Source: Nesterenkonia aurantiaca
GTDB lineage: Bacteria > Actinomycetota > Actinomycetes > Actinomycetales > Micrococcaceae
DNA length: 64,000 nucleotides
Assembly: GCF_004364585.1 (NCBI RefSeq)
Contig: NZ_SOAN01000001.1
Coordinates: forward strand, 124,001 to 188,000
Direction of reading: 5' to 3'
The translations under genes were made by a program, and so were the position numbers. Shown here piece after piece: positions 44,501 to 51,881 of the stretch (positions within the stretch are counted from its first letter, which is position 1; each line of letters begins with the position of its first letter). The notes beneath the pieces are model-generated. The model saw only the letters and a program-made list of their open reading frames with translations. It searched no databases and had not been told where the DNA came from.

Positions 44501-45626
44501 TCCGTTGCGCTTCAAGGCCGCGAACATCGTGGCCCCCGGGGAGCTGCTCTTCGGCGCCGAGCATGATGATGTGGCCGCCGACGTCGACGGGCTGCAGCAG
44601 TGCCTGCAGATCATCGGGGACCGGCTGCGCACCGGGGAGCTCACCGCCGCCGAGCAGGCCCAGTGCGAGCGGCTGCTCAGCGAGGAGCGCCACGGCGGGT
44701 TCGGCGACGGCGCGGACTCCAGGCCTGCCGCCTCACCGGCGGGTGCGGCCCTGGGTGACTGGGCGGTGGGCACAGGCACGGCCGTGGCCATGATCGACAC
44801 CGTCCCGCCCAACGGGCACCACTCCCACGTCACCGTCACCGCCCAGGGCGAGGGGCGCTACCTGCTCAAGGTCGGCACCGCAGAGTTCGGCAACGGCACC
44901 TCCACGGTGCACCGGCAGGTGGTCGCTGAGGTGCTGGGCACCACCGCGGAGAAGATCCAGCTGATCCAGGCCGACACCGACGCGGTGCGCTTCGACACCG
45001 GCGCCTTCGGCTCCACCGGGATCACGGTGGGCGTGAAGGCGGCCCACGCCGCCGCGCAGGACCTGCTGGGCAAGCTCGCGGCCGATCCAGAGGCGGACCC
45101 GGTCGGAATGACCGGCGAGGGCACCTGGGCCGGGACGCCGCGCTCGGTGTCCTTCAACGTGCAGGGGTTCCGGATCGCGGTGGACCGGCACAGCGGCACC
45201 CTGGCCATCCTGCAGTCGGTCCACGCCGCCGACGCCGGGGTGGTGCTCAACGAGGCCCAGTGCCGCGGACAGATCGAGGGCGGGGTGGCTCAGGCGCTGG
45301 GCGCGGCGATGTTCGAGGAGCTCGAGATCGACGCGGCCGGACAGGTCACCACCGACATCCTGCGCAACTACCACGTGCCGCAGATGGCCGATGTGCCGCG
45401 CACCGAGGTGTACTTCGCGAAGACCCACGATCCGATCGGCCCGCTGGGCGCGAAGTCGATGTCCGAGGCCCCGTTCAACCCGGTGGCCCCGGCGCTGGGC
45501 AATGCGATCCGGGATGCGATCGGGCTGCGAATGACCCGCACCCCGTTCCGCAAGGACCGGATCGCGCAGGCGCTGCGGAGTGCTCAGTCCTGTGAGCCGA
45601 TGGTGGACCAGGCAAGAAGGTCCTGA
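41508..45626 (+). CDS. Single-chain xanthine dehydrogenase-like molybdenum hydroxylase, FAD-FeS-Mo order
   Basis: 1372 residues. Order: FAD-binding domain first (WLAGGTVLYS ~24-33, TSTVGGNV ~158-165), a Thr/Asp-rich linker, two 2Fe-2S domains (GCDAGDCGACTV ~424, then FQCGYCTPGFLM ~506 and LCRCSGYC ~547), and the molybdopterin domain from ~580 (GGGFGSKQEV, GAFRGYGLSQ, AEFGNGTSTVHR, and KSMSEAPFNP, whose Glu matches the catalytic base). In ordinary xanthine dehydrogenases the FeS domain is N-terminal. It would oxidise (hypo)xanthine to urate. A run of four VDA-type codon repeats lies at residues 74-85. GTG start. Confidence 0.9.
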   Translation: MDITSVDQTLRTTDPDVFAPGDSWLAGGTVLYSYGYDFTNPAPRRLLDITAAGWAPLTWHDGGDESPDATGAAVDAVDAVDAVDAGVAGWTGLEIAATCTIAQFHAAATELAARSSSTESTAPADSAAPTVSLAELPGVRLMEPAAECFVASWKVWNTSTVGGNVVTALPAGPMTSWLSAMEATALILCPGGTRRTAPVSELLRRTGHTWLAPGELIRAFFVPASTLARPTLMVRESLTRYGRSATLLLASPVPGRASGAVRLTVTASTVRPMILQLHAEDDVAEVIRTQIPASLWNDDVHGDRDWRIESTIRLAAELCQELRALPCVGSSPEFGGSATARLPEPTSTLPAGSTATSSADLADPTDATRATDPINFSDTTETADTADTSPPQVSVDGRQLTLDPAPGQCLRTFLRDAGSAGVKRGCDAGDCGACTVHLGRPGETPTAVHSCIISAERVAGSEVTTVQGLSPEAVARVQAGGDAEDPEALHAALHPTQRDFLEAHGFQCGYCTPGFLMTATAQSPYSPATGAQTDPEDPDTLRRFKGNLCRCSGYCSIKDALTKTPRVSTDSAPGSSPVPPAGPAVVTGTAAYTFDEAGERPQEPPLHLVVIRSPHAHAYIRGINSAAALASPGVLAVLTHADAPAELYSSAQHELVEDDPADTRVLDDVVRHVGQRVAVVVAETRRQAERAVALVEVDYELLPTVLDPRQAQADSAPAIHGDKDSATHRILFPQKNLIAVASSSQGQAAQELSQPAEDSGAAGSAGPTGSAVPAGSAAPGSDSPGGAEYSASFETHRTSHVALETHGALGWIDELGRYTLRSSTQVPFLVRRTLCRVFGLAPEAVRVFAPRVGGGFGSKQEVLTEDLVLLALRTLAARGITRPVQLELTRSEALAATTTRHPFQMQVSVSASATGRLEALALQVLSDTGAYGNHGPGVMFHSITESMQLYSAPHKQVHAEVVYTNNPPAGAFRGYGLSQTTFAVDSAMDELARRLGEDPLRFKAANIVAPGELLFGAEHDDVAADVDGLQQCLQIIGDRLRTGELTAAEQAQCERLLSEERHGGFGDGADSRPAASPAGAALGDWAVGTGTAVAMIDTVPPNGHHSHVTVTAQGEGRYLLKVGTAEFGNGTSTVHRQVVAEVLGTTAEKIQLIQADTDAVRFDTGAFGSTGITVGVKAAHAAAQDLLGKLAADPEADPVGMTGEGTWAGTPRSVSFNVQGFRIAVDRHSGTLAILQSVHAADAGVVLNEAQCRGQIEGGVAQALGAAMFEELEIDAAGQVTTDILRNYHVPQMADVPRTEVYFAKTHDPIGPLGAKSMSEAPFNPVAPALGNAIRDAIGLRMTRTPFRKDRIAQALRSAQSCEPMVDQARRS
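41727..41762. repeat. Four tandem copies of GTGGATGCC
   Basis: A 9-base unit repeated four times in frame within the FAD domain, giving a Val-Asp-Ala run. Copy number could change by slippage without a frameshift. Confidence 0.85.
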
Positions 45627-46210
45627 GGGGTGTCGATATCCGCCGCATCTGCGACCTCGCTGATGTCGATGGCATCCACCAGCCCCGGGTGCGCACGCAG
45701 GTAGGCGCGCGCACCTTCATCTCCGACGGCGAGCGCGGCGGCCTGCCCCGCCCGGTCCAGATCGAACACCACCGGATGGGTCGGAGTCCCGCCGAGCACG
45801 CCGCGGGCGATGCGCCCCGGAGCCTGTGCTTCGAGCACCCGGCGCAGAGCGGTGGAGCTGATGCCGGGCTGGTCGACCAGGACGACGGCGACCCGCCCGG
45901 CTCCGCGCTCGGCCGCGGCTCGGACGCCCGCCCGGAAAGAGACCGAGAGTCCCTGCTCCCAGTCGGGGCAGTCCACGACCTCCGAGTCCGTCCAGGAAGG
46001 ATGCTGGCTCAGCGCGGCACGGACCTCGCCGGCCCGGTGGCCGAGCACCAGCAGCGGCGAGGTCCCGGCCTCTCGGGCGCAGCGCAGGGCCCGTGCGGCC
46101 AGCGTCTCCCCGGCCACGCGGATCAACGCCTTGCCCTGCCCGTGGAGACGGGTGCCGGCGCCGGCGGCGAGGATCACGGTCGCGTCAGGTTTCTCGGTCA
46201 CGTAGGGCAT
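45584..46210 (-). CDS. MocA-like molybdenum cofactor cytidylyltransferase / MobA-like nucleotidyltransferase
   Basis: 208 residues with a Rossmann-type nucleotidyltransferase fold: VILAAGAGTRLHGQGKALIRVAGETL (the Gly-rich nucleotide loop with the Lys), VVVDCPDWEQGLSVSFRAGV and VVLVDQPGISS (divalent-metal Asp). The NTP-transferase_3 family includes MocA and MobA, which attach CMP or GMP to molybdopterin. Its place beside xdhC and the dehydrogenase supports maturation of that enzyme. The 3' end overlaps the dehydrogenase gene by 43 bases on the other strand. Confidence 0.86.
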   Translation of the reverse strand: MPYVTEKPDATVILAAGAGTRLHGQGKALIRVAGETLAARALRCAREAGTSPLLVLGHRAGEVRAALSQHPSWTDSEVVDCPDWEQGLSVSFRAGVRAAAERGAGRVAVVLVDQPGISSTALRRVLEAQAPGRIARGVLGGTPTHPVVFDLDRAGQAAALAVGDEGARAYLRAHPGLVDAIDISEVADAADIDTPQDLLAWSTIGSQD

Positions 46211-46241
46211 GGCAGTTCCTGCATCTCGGCGCCTTCCTGGC

Positions 46242-46547
46242 TCAGGCGCGCGCCGAAGCGGCCCTGCCGAGCAGGATCAGCTTCTCGCCCAGGCCATAGC
46301 TGCGGTTTGCGAGCTGCCGGACGTATCCCTTGGCAATCATCGTGCGCAGCAGCCGATGTGCGGTCGGCGCGGGCAGTCCGGTCTCCTCGGCGAGCTCGCT
46401 GAGACTCAGCTGCCCGCCATGAGCGTTGATGACCTCGAGGATGTCCAGCGCCCGATCCACTGACTGCACCCCTGGGGCACGCGGGGCTGAGCTCGGCGCG
46501 GCTGTGCCGGTCGCTGCGACCACGGTCTGCTCCTTCTGCTCATCCAT
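46242..46547 (-). CDS. IclR-family regulator reduced to its DNA-binding domain
   Basis: 101 residues from ATG 46547. Residues ~30-100 match the IclR helix-turn-helix: VQSVDRALDILEVINAHGGQLSLSELAEETGLPAPTAHRLLRTMIAKGYVRQ, then YGLGEKLILLG. A full IclR protein has ~150 more residues of effector-binding domain; here a TGA follows at once and only 31 bases remain before the cytidylyltransferase gene, so the effector domain is absent rather than shifted out of frame. IclR regulators (AllR) commonly control purine and allantoin genes. The N-terminal 30 residues are low complexity. Confidence 0.85.
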   Translation of the reverse strand: MDEQKEQTVVAATGTAAPSSAPRAPGVQSVDRALDILEVINAHGGQLSLSELAEETGLPAPTAHRLLRTMIAKGYVRQLANRSYGLGEKLILLGRAASARA

Positions 46548-46554
46548 GCTTGGC

Positions 46555-47988
46555 TCAGCGCCTGAGGGTGCTGAGTTCGGGGCTGCCCAGTCCCTGCAGG
46601 AACCCGCCCACCGGGGCCAGTGCGCTGGTGGTGTCCTGGGCGGTGTAGAGCGGGGTGCCGCGCAGCACCGCGCCGACCACGGCGCCGGTGATCTCATAGT
46701 GGTCATAGGCCGAGATCGGGTTCTTATGGGCCAGACCTGCGGCGGAGGTCAGGTTCGTCGGCCTCGGGTCATAGATGACCAGGTCCGCGTCCCTGCCCAG
46801 TGTGATGCTTCCCTTCCGGGGCAGCCCGGCCAGCAGCGCGGTGTTGGTGGCCATCCAGGCGCTGACCGTCTCGATCCCGATGCCGCGCAGCCGGGCCTCG
46901 TGGGCCACGGCGGAGAATCCCACCTGCAGTCCGGAGATTCCACCCCAGGCCTGTTGCAGATCAGGTGCCCCGCGGCGCTTCTCCTCCGCGGTGGAGGGCG
47001 AGTGATCGCTGACCACGGCGTCGATGATGCCCTCGCGCAGTCCCTCCCAGAGCGCCTCGCGGTTGCCGCGGTCACGGATCGGCGGGCAGCATTTGAACTC
47101 CGCCGCACCGTCCGGAATCACCTCGGCGTCGAAGCAGAGGTAGTGCGGGCAGGTCTCCACGGTCAGCGGGAGGCCCTCATCGCGGGCCTGCGCGATGATG
47201 TCCAGGGCACGGGCCGAGGCCAGGTGCAGGATGTGGGTGCGGCAGCCGGTCTCGCGCACCGCTTCGATCAGGTCGCTGACCGCCGCGACCTCGGCGTCGT
47301 GGGGCCGGGTCTGGGCCCAGTCCGCGTAGTGGCTGAGCCGGCGTCGTCCTCCGGTGAGCTCGGTGGCCCGCTCGATGGTCTCGGCATCCTCGGCGTGGAC
47401 GATCACCAGCCCGTCGAAGCTGGCGACCTCGGTCATCGCTTCGCGCAGCTGGGAGGCGTTGACCGGAGGAAACTCGTCCACCCCCGAGGGGAGCAGGAAG
47501 CATTTGAAGCCGAAGACCCCGGCCTCCCAGAGCGAGCGCAGCTGCGCGGTGTTGCCCGGGACGATGCCGCCCCAGAAGCCGACGTCGACGAAGGTCTGAC
47601 CGGCGGCGGCCCGCTGCTTGATCCGCAGCGACTCCACGTCCACGGTGGGTGGGATGGAGTTCAGCGGCATGTCGACCACTGCGGTGACCCCGCCCAGCGC
47701 CGCGGCCATGGTTCCGGTGGCGAAGCCCTCCCAGCTGGTCCGGCCGGGTTCGTTGATGTGCACGTGGGTGTCGACGTTGCCGGGCAGCACCTGATGTCGG
47801 GGGTCGACCACGGTCATCCCCGCACCGGCGCCGACGTCGCTGGCCTTGACGATCTCCGCGCGACGTCGCCCCTCCCCCGCGCTGAGTCGGTGGATTCGGA
47901 CGATCTCTCCCCCGAGGATCTCCAGGTGGGCCGGGGCGAATTCGCCCTCGAGCAGGACCTGCTCGGCGATGAGGTGGCGCAGGATCAT
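46555..47988 (-). CDS. allB: Allantoinase
   Basis: 477 residues from ATG 47988, chosen because it starts the family N-terminus (MILRHLIAEQVLLEGE) and overlaps the permease stop by four bases; the frame stays open far upstream. Cyclic amidohydrolase ligands: DTHVHINEPGRTSWEGF, the carboxylated Lys in FKCFLLPS, HAEDAETI, ETCPHYLCF and DHSPSTAEEK. It opens the allantoin ring to allantoate. It is followed by the HTH-only regulator after seven bases. Confidence 0.95.
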   Translation of the reverse strand: MILRHLIAEQVLLEGEFAPAHLEILGGEIVRIHRLSAGEGRRRAEIVKASDVGAGAGMTVVDPRHQVLPGNVDTHVHINEPGRTSWEGFATGTMAAALGGVTAVVDMPLNSIPPTVDVESLRIKQRAAAGQTFVDVGFWGGIVPGNTAQLRSLWEAGVFGFKCFLLPSGVDEFPPVNASQLREAMTEVASFDGLVIVHAEDAETIERATELTGGRRRLSHYADWAQTRPHDAEVAAVSDLIEAVRETGCRTHILHLASARALDIIAQARDEGLPLTVETCPHYLCFDAEVIPDGAAEFKCCPPIRDRGNREALWEGLREGIIDAVVSDHSPSTAEEKRRGAPDLQQAWGGISGLQVGFSAVAHEARLRGIGIETVSAWMATNTALLAGLPRKGSITLGRDADLVIYDPRPTNLTSAAGLAHKNPISAYDHYEITGAVVGAVLRGTPLYTAQDTTSALAPVGGFLQGLGSPELSTLRR

Positions 47989-49427
47989 CGGCTCGGCTCC
48001 GCTTCTGCGGCGGGGTCTGCCGAGGTGCCTGCGGCGGGGTCTCGACCCGCCGGGGCCTGTTTCGGCAGCACAGCGTTCAGCACCACCGCGCTGAGCATCG
48101 CCGGCACGATCCCGGAGGACAGCAGCAGCGCGATGTCGGCGGAGAAGGCGGCGGTCACCTCCTCCGGGGCGAAGGAGAAGCCGATGCCGAGCCCGAGGGA
48201 GACCGCGACGATCAGCATGGCGCGGCGGTTGAGCACCTCGCTGCCGATCACCTGGATGCCTGCGGAGGCGACCATCGAGAACATCACCAGCACCGCACCG
48301 CCGAGCACGGCGTAGGGGATGGTGCTGAAGAAGGCGGCGAACTTCGGCACGAAGCCGGCCAGCAGCAGGATGCCGCCGGCCAGTGCGACGACGAACCGGC
48401 TGACCACCCCGCTGAGCACCACGACCCCGGTGTTCTGGCTGAACGTGGTGTTGGGCATGGCGCCGAAGAGCGCGCCCAGCGAGGTGCCGATGCCATCGGC
48501 CATGACACCGCCGCTGAGCTGGCGCGAGGTCGGGGACTTGCCGATCGCGGTGCGCGAGACCGCGGTGAGGTCCCCGATGGACTCCATCGAGGAGGCCAGC
48601 GCGATGATGGTGATCGCGATGATGGCGGCGCTGGTGAAGTCCAAGCCGAAGTGCAGCGGCGTCGGGGCGAAGATCCAGTCGGCCTCGGCCACGGCCTGCA
48701 GGCTCACCATGCCGAAGGCGGCCGCCACGGCGTAGCCGACGAGGAGACCGATCAGCACGGAGGCCACCGAGAGGAAGCCGCGGCCGAACTGGTTGCATGC
48801 CACGGTCACGGCGATCACCAGGGCGGCGATGCCGAAGTGGAACAGCGCCCCGTAGTCACCCGCGGCCTGGGCGGGGGCCCCGCCGGCGGCGTAGTCGATC
48901 GCGGTGGGCATGAGCTTAATCCCGATGATCAAGATGATGACCCCGCAGACCAGCGGCGGGAAGAGCCGGGAGATCCAGTGCAGCGCCCCGCCGAAGATCA
49001 CCTGGACGAACCCGGCCACGAAGGCCCCGCCGAAGACCGCGGCGATGCCGAACTCCTGGGCGATCGGGATCGCCACCGCGAGGAAGGCGAAGCTGGTGCC
49101 CTGCATCACCGGCAACCGAGACCCGATCGGCCCCGCGCCGAGGGTCTGCAGCAGTGTGGTCACACCGGAGACGATCATCGCCAGCTGCACCATCAGGGTG
49201 GTTTCGCCGGCCGCCATGCCGATGGCGGTGGCCACGATCAGCGGAGGCGCCGCGTTGCCGACGAACATCGCCAGCAGATGCTGGATGGCGAGCGGGAACG
49301 CCCGACGCAGCGGCGGCATCTGATCCACCGGGCTGCGCGTCGCCGACCCTGCGTGCGCGGCGTCAGGCTCCGCCGGGGAGGCCTGCGCCTGCTCGGAGGT
49401 GCGGGCGGCGGTGGTCTCGGCAGTCAT
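47985..49427 (-). CDS. Nucleobase:cation symporter-2 family permease (urate/xanthine type)
   Basis: 480 residues with 12-14 helices. Opens with PLRRAFPLAIQHLLAMFVGNAAPPLIVATAIG, the NCS2 signature (QHxLAMxxG), and contains GMVSLQAVAEADWIF, FHFGIAALVIAVTVACNQFGRG and NTTFSQNTGVVVLSGVVSRFV (motif with the substrate Asn/Gln). NCS2 permeases of this branch carry xanthine or urate. It is first in an operon with allB and the IclR-type gene. The two operator-like palindromes just upstream point to regulation with the rest of the island. Confidence 0.93.
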   Translation of the reverse strand: MTAETTAARTSEQAQASPAEPDAAHAGSATRSPVDQMPPLRRAFPLAIQHLLAMFVGNAAPPLIVATAIGMAAGETTLMVQLAMIVSGVTTLLQTLGAGPIGSRLPVMQGTSFAFLAVAIPIAQEFGIAAVFGGAFVAGFVQVIFGGALHWISRLFPPLVCGVIILIIGIKLMPTAIDYAAGGAPAQAAGDYGALFHFGIAALVIAVTVACNQFGRGFLSVASVLIGLLVGYAVAAAFGMVSLQAVAEADWIFAPTPLHFGLDFTSAAIIAITIIALASSMESIGDLTAVSRTAIGKSPTSRQLSGGVMADGIGTSLGALFGAMPNTTFSQNTGVVVLSGVVSRFVVALAGGILLLAGFVPKFAAFFSTIPYAVLGGAVLVMFSMVASAGIQVIGSEVLNRRAMLIVAVSLGLGIGFSFAPEEVTAAFSADIALLLSSGIVPAMLSAVVLNAVLPKQAPAGRDPAAGTSADPAAEAEPSR

Positions 49428-49519
49428 GGGAGCAACTTCCTGTCACGGTGAAACCGGCTGGTTGCTCCCACGGTATGAGTCCGTTGTTAGGGCGGTGTTT
49501 CCGAGCGATTACCGCCATA

Positions 49520-49535
49520 AGAAACATGCGTTCCG
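49520..49535. promoter_or_regulatory. Putative purine-regulon operator (site 2)
   Basis: AGAAAC-ATGC-GTTCCG, a weaker copy with four-base spacer, 93 bases upstream of the permease start. Another GTTTCA half-site follows directly (49537-49542). Centre-to-centre distance to site 3 is 30 bases, about three helical turns. Confidence 0.5.
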
Positions 49536-49549
49536 CGTTTCATGCACCA

Positions 49550-49565
49550 CGGAACACCTGTTTCT
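49550..49565. promoter_or_regulatory. Putative purine-regulon operator (site 3)
   Basis: CGGAAC-ACCT-GTTTCT with the same four-base spacer, in the gap between the uricase stop and the permease start. Together with site 2 it may form a double operator for the permease-allB-iclR operon. Confidence 0.5.
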
Positions 49566-49583
49566 CGTACCCCGCACAGGTGG

Positions 49584-50522
49584 TCAGCAGAAGCCGCCCA
49601 GCCACTCCCAGGCATGCGGCCGGGAGGGGGCGCCGCGGCGGGTCACGGAGGCATTCATCAGACCATAGGGCCGGTCCCCGGCCTGGAAGACCTCGTTCGG
49701 GTTCTCCAGGCCGAATCGGCTCAGGTCCACCACATAGTGGTGATTGTTGGGCATCACGAAGCGGATGTCCTCGATCTCGGGCACGGCGCCGAGCACCGCC
49801 TCACCGGCGGCGTAGAGGGTCTGTTGCAGGGACAGCGAATGCACCAGCGCGAACTGCTCCAGCACCAGCTGCTTGACCGTGGCGTAGACCGCGTCGAAGT
49901 CGGTCTCCGCAGCGCCTCCCTGGGCGCCGGGGTCCGCAGCGAAGAGCCAGCGGGCGGTGATGTCAGTGGCCATGATCCGGTCTTGGGTCTCCGGAAGGGT
50001 GGTGTACCGGTCTCGGGGAAATCCGGAGAATTCGCTGCCGGTGGTCTTGAGCACGGTGAGATCGCTGAACCCGCCCAGCAGGTGCTCCACCCCGTCCTGG
50101 ACGGTGAGCGCGGCGGTGCGGATCTCCTGCTTGGACTTCACGAAGGAATGCTCATGGGCGCGCGGCTCACCTTCGGGTCCGGGCACCTGGATCCGTTCCC
50201 AGGGGTAGGACTCCGCGGTCCAGCGGCCCCCGCTGACCTCGTCCTGCGCGGTGAAGTGCCGGCCCAGCAGGAGCAGGAACTCCTCGGGGGTGGAGATCCC
50301 GTGCTCCTTGGCGAAGGCGTAGACCGTGTTCTTCTGGGTATCGGTGGCGATGACCCTGGAGTTGTCTCCGCTGCGGTAGCAGTCGGTGAAGTCCCCGCGC
50401 AGCAGCGAGCTCACATTGAGGTCCATGAGCCTATGGACCGGGGTCTCCCGGTTGACCCGGACCACCCGGACCTCGGCCTTGCCGTATTGGTTCGGACCGA
50501 GGACGACGTCGGAACTGCTCAT
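49584..50522 (-). CDS. pucL: Factor-independent urate oxidase (uricase)
   Basis: 312 residues. Two T-fold repeats. Visible: LGPNQYGKAEVRVVRV near the N-terminus with the catalytic Lys, the catalytic Thr in VIATDTQKNTVYAFAKEHG, HEHSFVKSKQEIRTAAL, and the conserved His in FVMPNNHHYVVDLSRFGL. It oxidises urate to 5-hydroxyisourate with oxygen and no cofactor. It is downstream of the HIU hydrolase gene, which uses its product. Unlike B. subtilis PucL it has no fused OHCU decarboxylase; that enzyme is encoded at 54.4 kb. Confidence 0.95.
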   Translation of the reverse strand: MSSSDVVLGPNQYGKAEVRVVRVNRETPVHRLMDLNVSSLLRGDFTDCYRSGDNSRVIATDTQKNTVYAFAKEHGISTPEEFLLLLGRHFTAQDEVSGGRWTAESYPWERIQVPGPEGEPRAHEHSFVKSKQEIRTAALTVQDGVEHLLGGFSDLTVLKTTGSEFSGFPRDRYTTLPETQDRIMATDITARWLFAADPGAQGGAAETDFDAVYATVKQLVLEQFALVHSLSLQQTLYAAGEAVLGAVPEIEDIRFVMPNNHHYVVDLSRFGLENPNEVFQAGDRPYGLMNASVTRRGAPSRPHAWEWLGGFC

Positions 50523-50609
50523 GGGGTGCTCCTGTTTCTGGGGGCGCGGAGGTTGTGGCGACTGAGGATGGTGCTGGCAGGCGCGTCCGGGGCGGGTGTG
50601 GCCGGGGGC

Positions 50610-50936
50610 TCAGCTGCCCCGGTAGGTGGTGTAGCCGAAGGGGCTCAGCAGCAGCGGCACGTGATAGTGCTCAGCCGCGGCCTCTACGGAGAACGCGAGG
50701 CTCACCTGGGGAAAGAAGTGCTCGACCCCGCGGGCCTCGAAGTGTTCCCCGGTGGCGAAGACCAGCTCGTAGGTCCCGGGGGTCAGCGACTCCGGGCCGA
50801 GGTCGCCGACGCGCCCGTCGGCGTCGGTGGTTCCGGCGGCGATCTGCTGCTGCTCCGGTCCGCGCAGGGTGACCTGGATGCCCGCGGCGGGGGCTCCGGT
50901 GCTGGTGTCCAGGACGTGGGTGGTGATCAGGCTCAT
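50610..50936 (-). CDS. uraH: 5-hydroxyisourate hydrolase
   Basis: 108 residues, transthyretin-like. Start ATG 50936 begins the family N-terminus SLITTHVLDTSTGAPAAGI (His near 6 is an active-site residue), and the C-terminal tetrapeptide YRGS is diagnostic of HIU hydrolases. It hydrolyses the uricase product to OHCU. GGAGCC lies just before the start. It sits between the RpiR-type regulator (14 bases upstream) and uricase (87 bases downstream). Confidence 0.95.
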   Translation of the reverse strand: MSLITTHVLDTSTGAPAAGIQVTLRGPEQQQIAAGTTDADGRVGDLGPESLTPGTYELVFATGEHFEARGVEHFFPQVSLAFSVEAAAEHYHVPLLLSPFGYTTYRGS

Positions 50937-50950
50937 CGTGGCTCCTGTCG

Positions 50951-51874
50951 TCAGTGCTCGAGCTCGTCGAGTTCGTCGTAGGCCTTCGCGATCGCCGAGA
51001 GCCGTCTGCGTCCCGCGCCGAGCTGCCGGTTGAGCACCCCGTTGGCCAGCAGGCTGACCAGGGACATCGCGGCGGCGTAGCTGTCGAAGGCGCCCTCGGA
51101 GTCGATGGGGCATTCGATCCAGCAGTCGGCCTCCATCGCGTAGTGCCGGGAGGTGGAGTCACCGAGGCAGAGCAGCTGTGCCGGTGACGCGGCCACCGCC
51201 CGCACAGCCCGCCCGAAGACCACGGGACGACGTCGGAAGCCCACCGCCACCACCAGGTCCCCGGAGCCGATCCCGGCAAGCTCCTCGCCCAGGGTCTGCC
51301 CCGGCTGCGGGGCCAGGCGCACCTTGGACCGGGTCTGGATGAGCTGCTGGTGCAGGTGCAGCGCGACCGGATAGCTGTTGCGCAGGCCCAGCACGATCAC
51401 CCGTTCCGCGGCGGCGAGCATCTCCACCGCCTGCTGCAGCCGGCCCTCGGCCAGACCGGCGCCGAGCCGGGCGAGGTTCTCGTGGTCGCGCGCCTCGTGG
51501 CGCTGGACTCCGGTGGAGGCGTCGTTGTCGGCCGAGGTCACCGGTGCCGCGGTCGGGACCCCGCGGCTGCGCAGCGCCCGGGCGTGGTCCTTGACCTCGC
51601 GGAAGTCCTCGAAGTCCAGCTTCCGGAAGAGCCGGGAGACGGTGGCCTTCGAGACCCCGGTCTCGCGGCTGATGTCCGCGGCGGAGAAGATCGCCAGGTC
51701 GCCCAGGTGTTCGAGCAGGAAGTCTGCGACGTGGCGCTCCTGGGGCGGGAGGCTGCCGTAGCGCGCGTCGATCCGGGCGTCGATCCGGGTCTCGGTGTCG
51801 AGCCGCGGGTCGGCCTCGGATCGGGACTCTGCGCGGGATCGGGAATCAGGATCCTGGGCGGGGGACTTCGTCAT
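50951..51874 (-). CDS. MurR/RpiR-family transcriptional regulator
   Basis: 307 residues from ATG 51874. N-terminal HTH_6 domain around 35-105 (GSLPPQERHVADFLLEHLGDLAIFSAADISRETGVSKATVSRLFRKL), then a SIS sugar-isomerase-like domain (VIVLGLRNSYPVALHLHQQL, GDLVVAVGFRRRPVVFGRAVRAV). RpiR proteins sense phosphosugars or other small ligands through SIS. An Arg/Asp/Ser-rich 30-residue N-terminus precedes the HTH. It lies inside the purine operon between allC and uraH, so its ligand may be a pathway intermediate. Confidence 0.9.
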   Translation of the reverse strand: MTKSPAQDPDSRSRAESRSEADPRLDTETRIDARIDARYGSLPPQERHVADFLLEHLGDLAIFSAADISRETGVSKATVSRLFRKLDFEDFREVKDHARALRSRGVPTAAPVTSADNDASTGVQRHEARDHENLARLGAGLAEGRLQQAVEMLAAAERVIVLGLRNSYPVALHLHQQLIQTRSKVRLAPQPGQTLGEELAGIGSGDLVVAVGFRRRPVVFGRAVRAVAASPAQLLCLGDSTSRHYAMEADCWIECPIDSEGAFDSYAAAMSLVSLLANGVLNRQLGAGRRRLSAIAKAYDELDELEH

Positions 51875-51881
51875 CTGCTGC

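Noticed and set aside
46211-46241. Frameshifted IclR effector domain downstream of the HTH
   Set aside because: Only 31 bases are available before the next gene and no IclR effector motifs occur in any frame, so the domain is missing, not shifted.
46555-48798. Apparent 747-residue allantoinase
   Set aside because: The first ~270 codons overlap the permease gene in another frame and are low-complexity; the family N-terminus begins at 47988.
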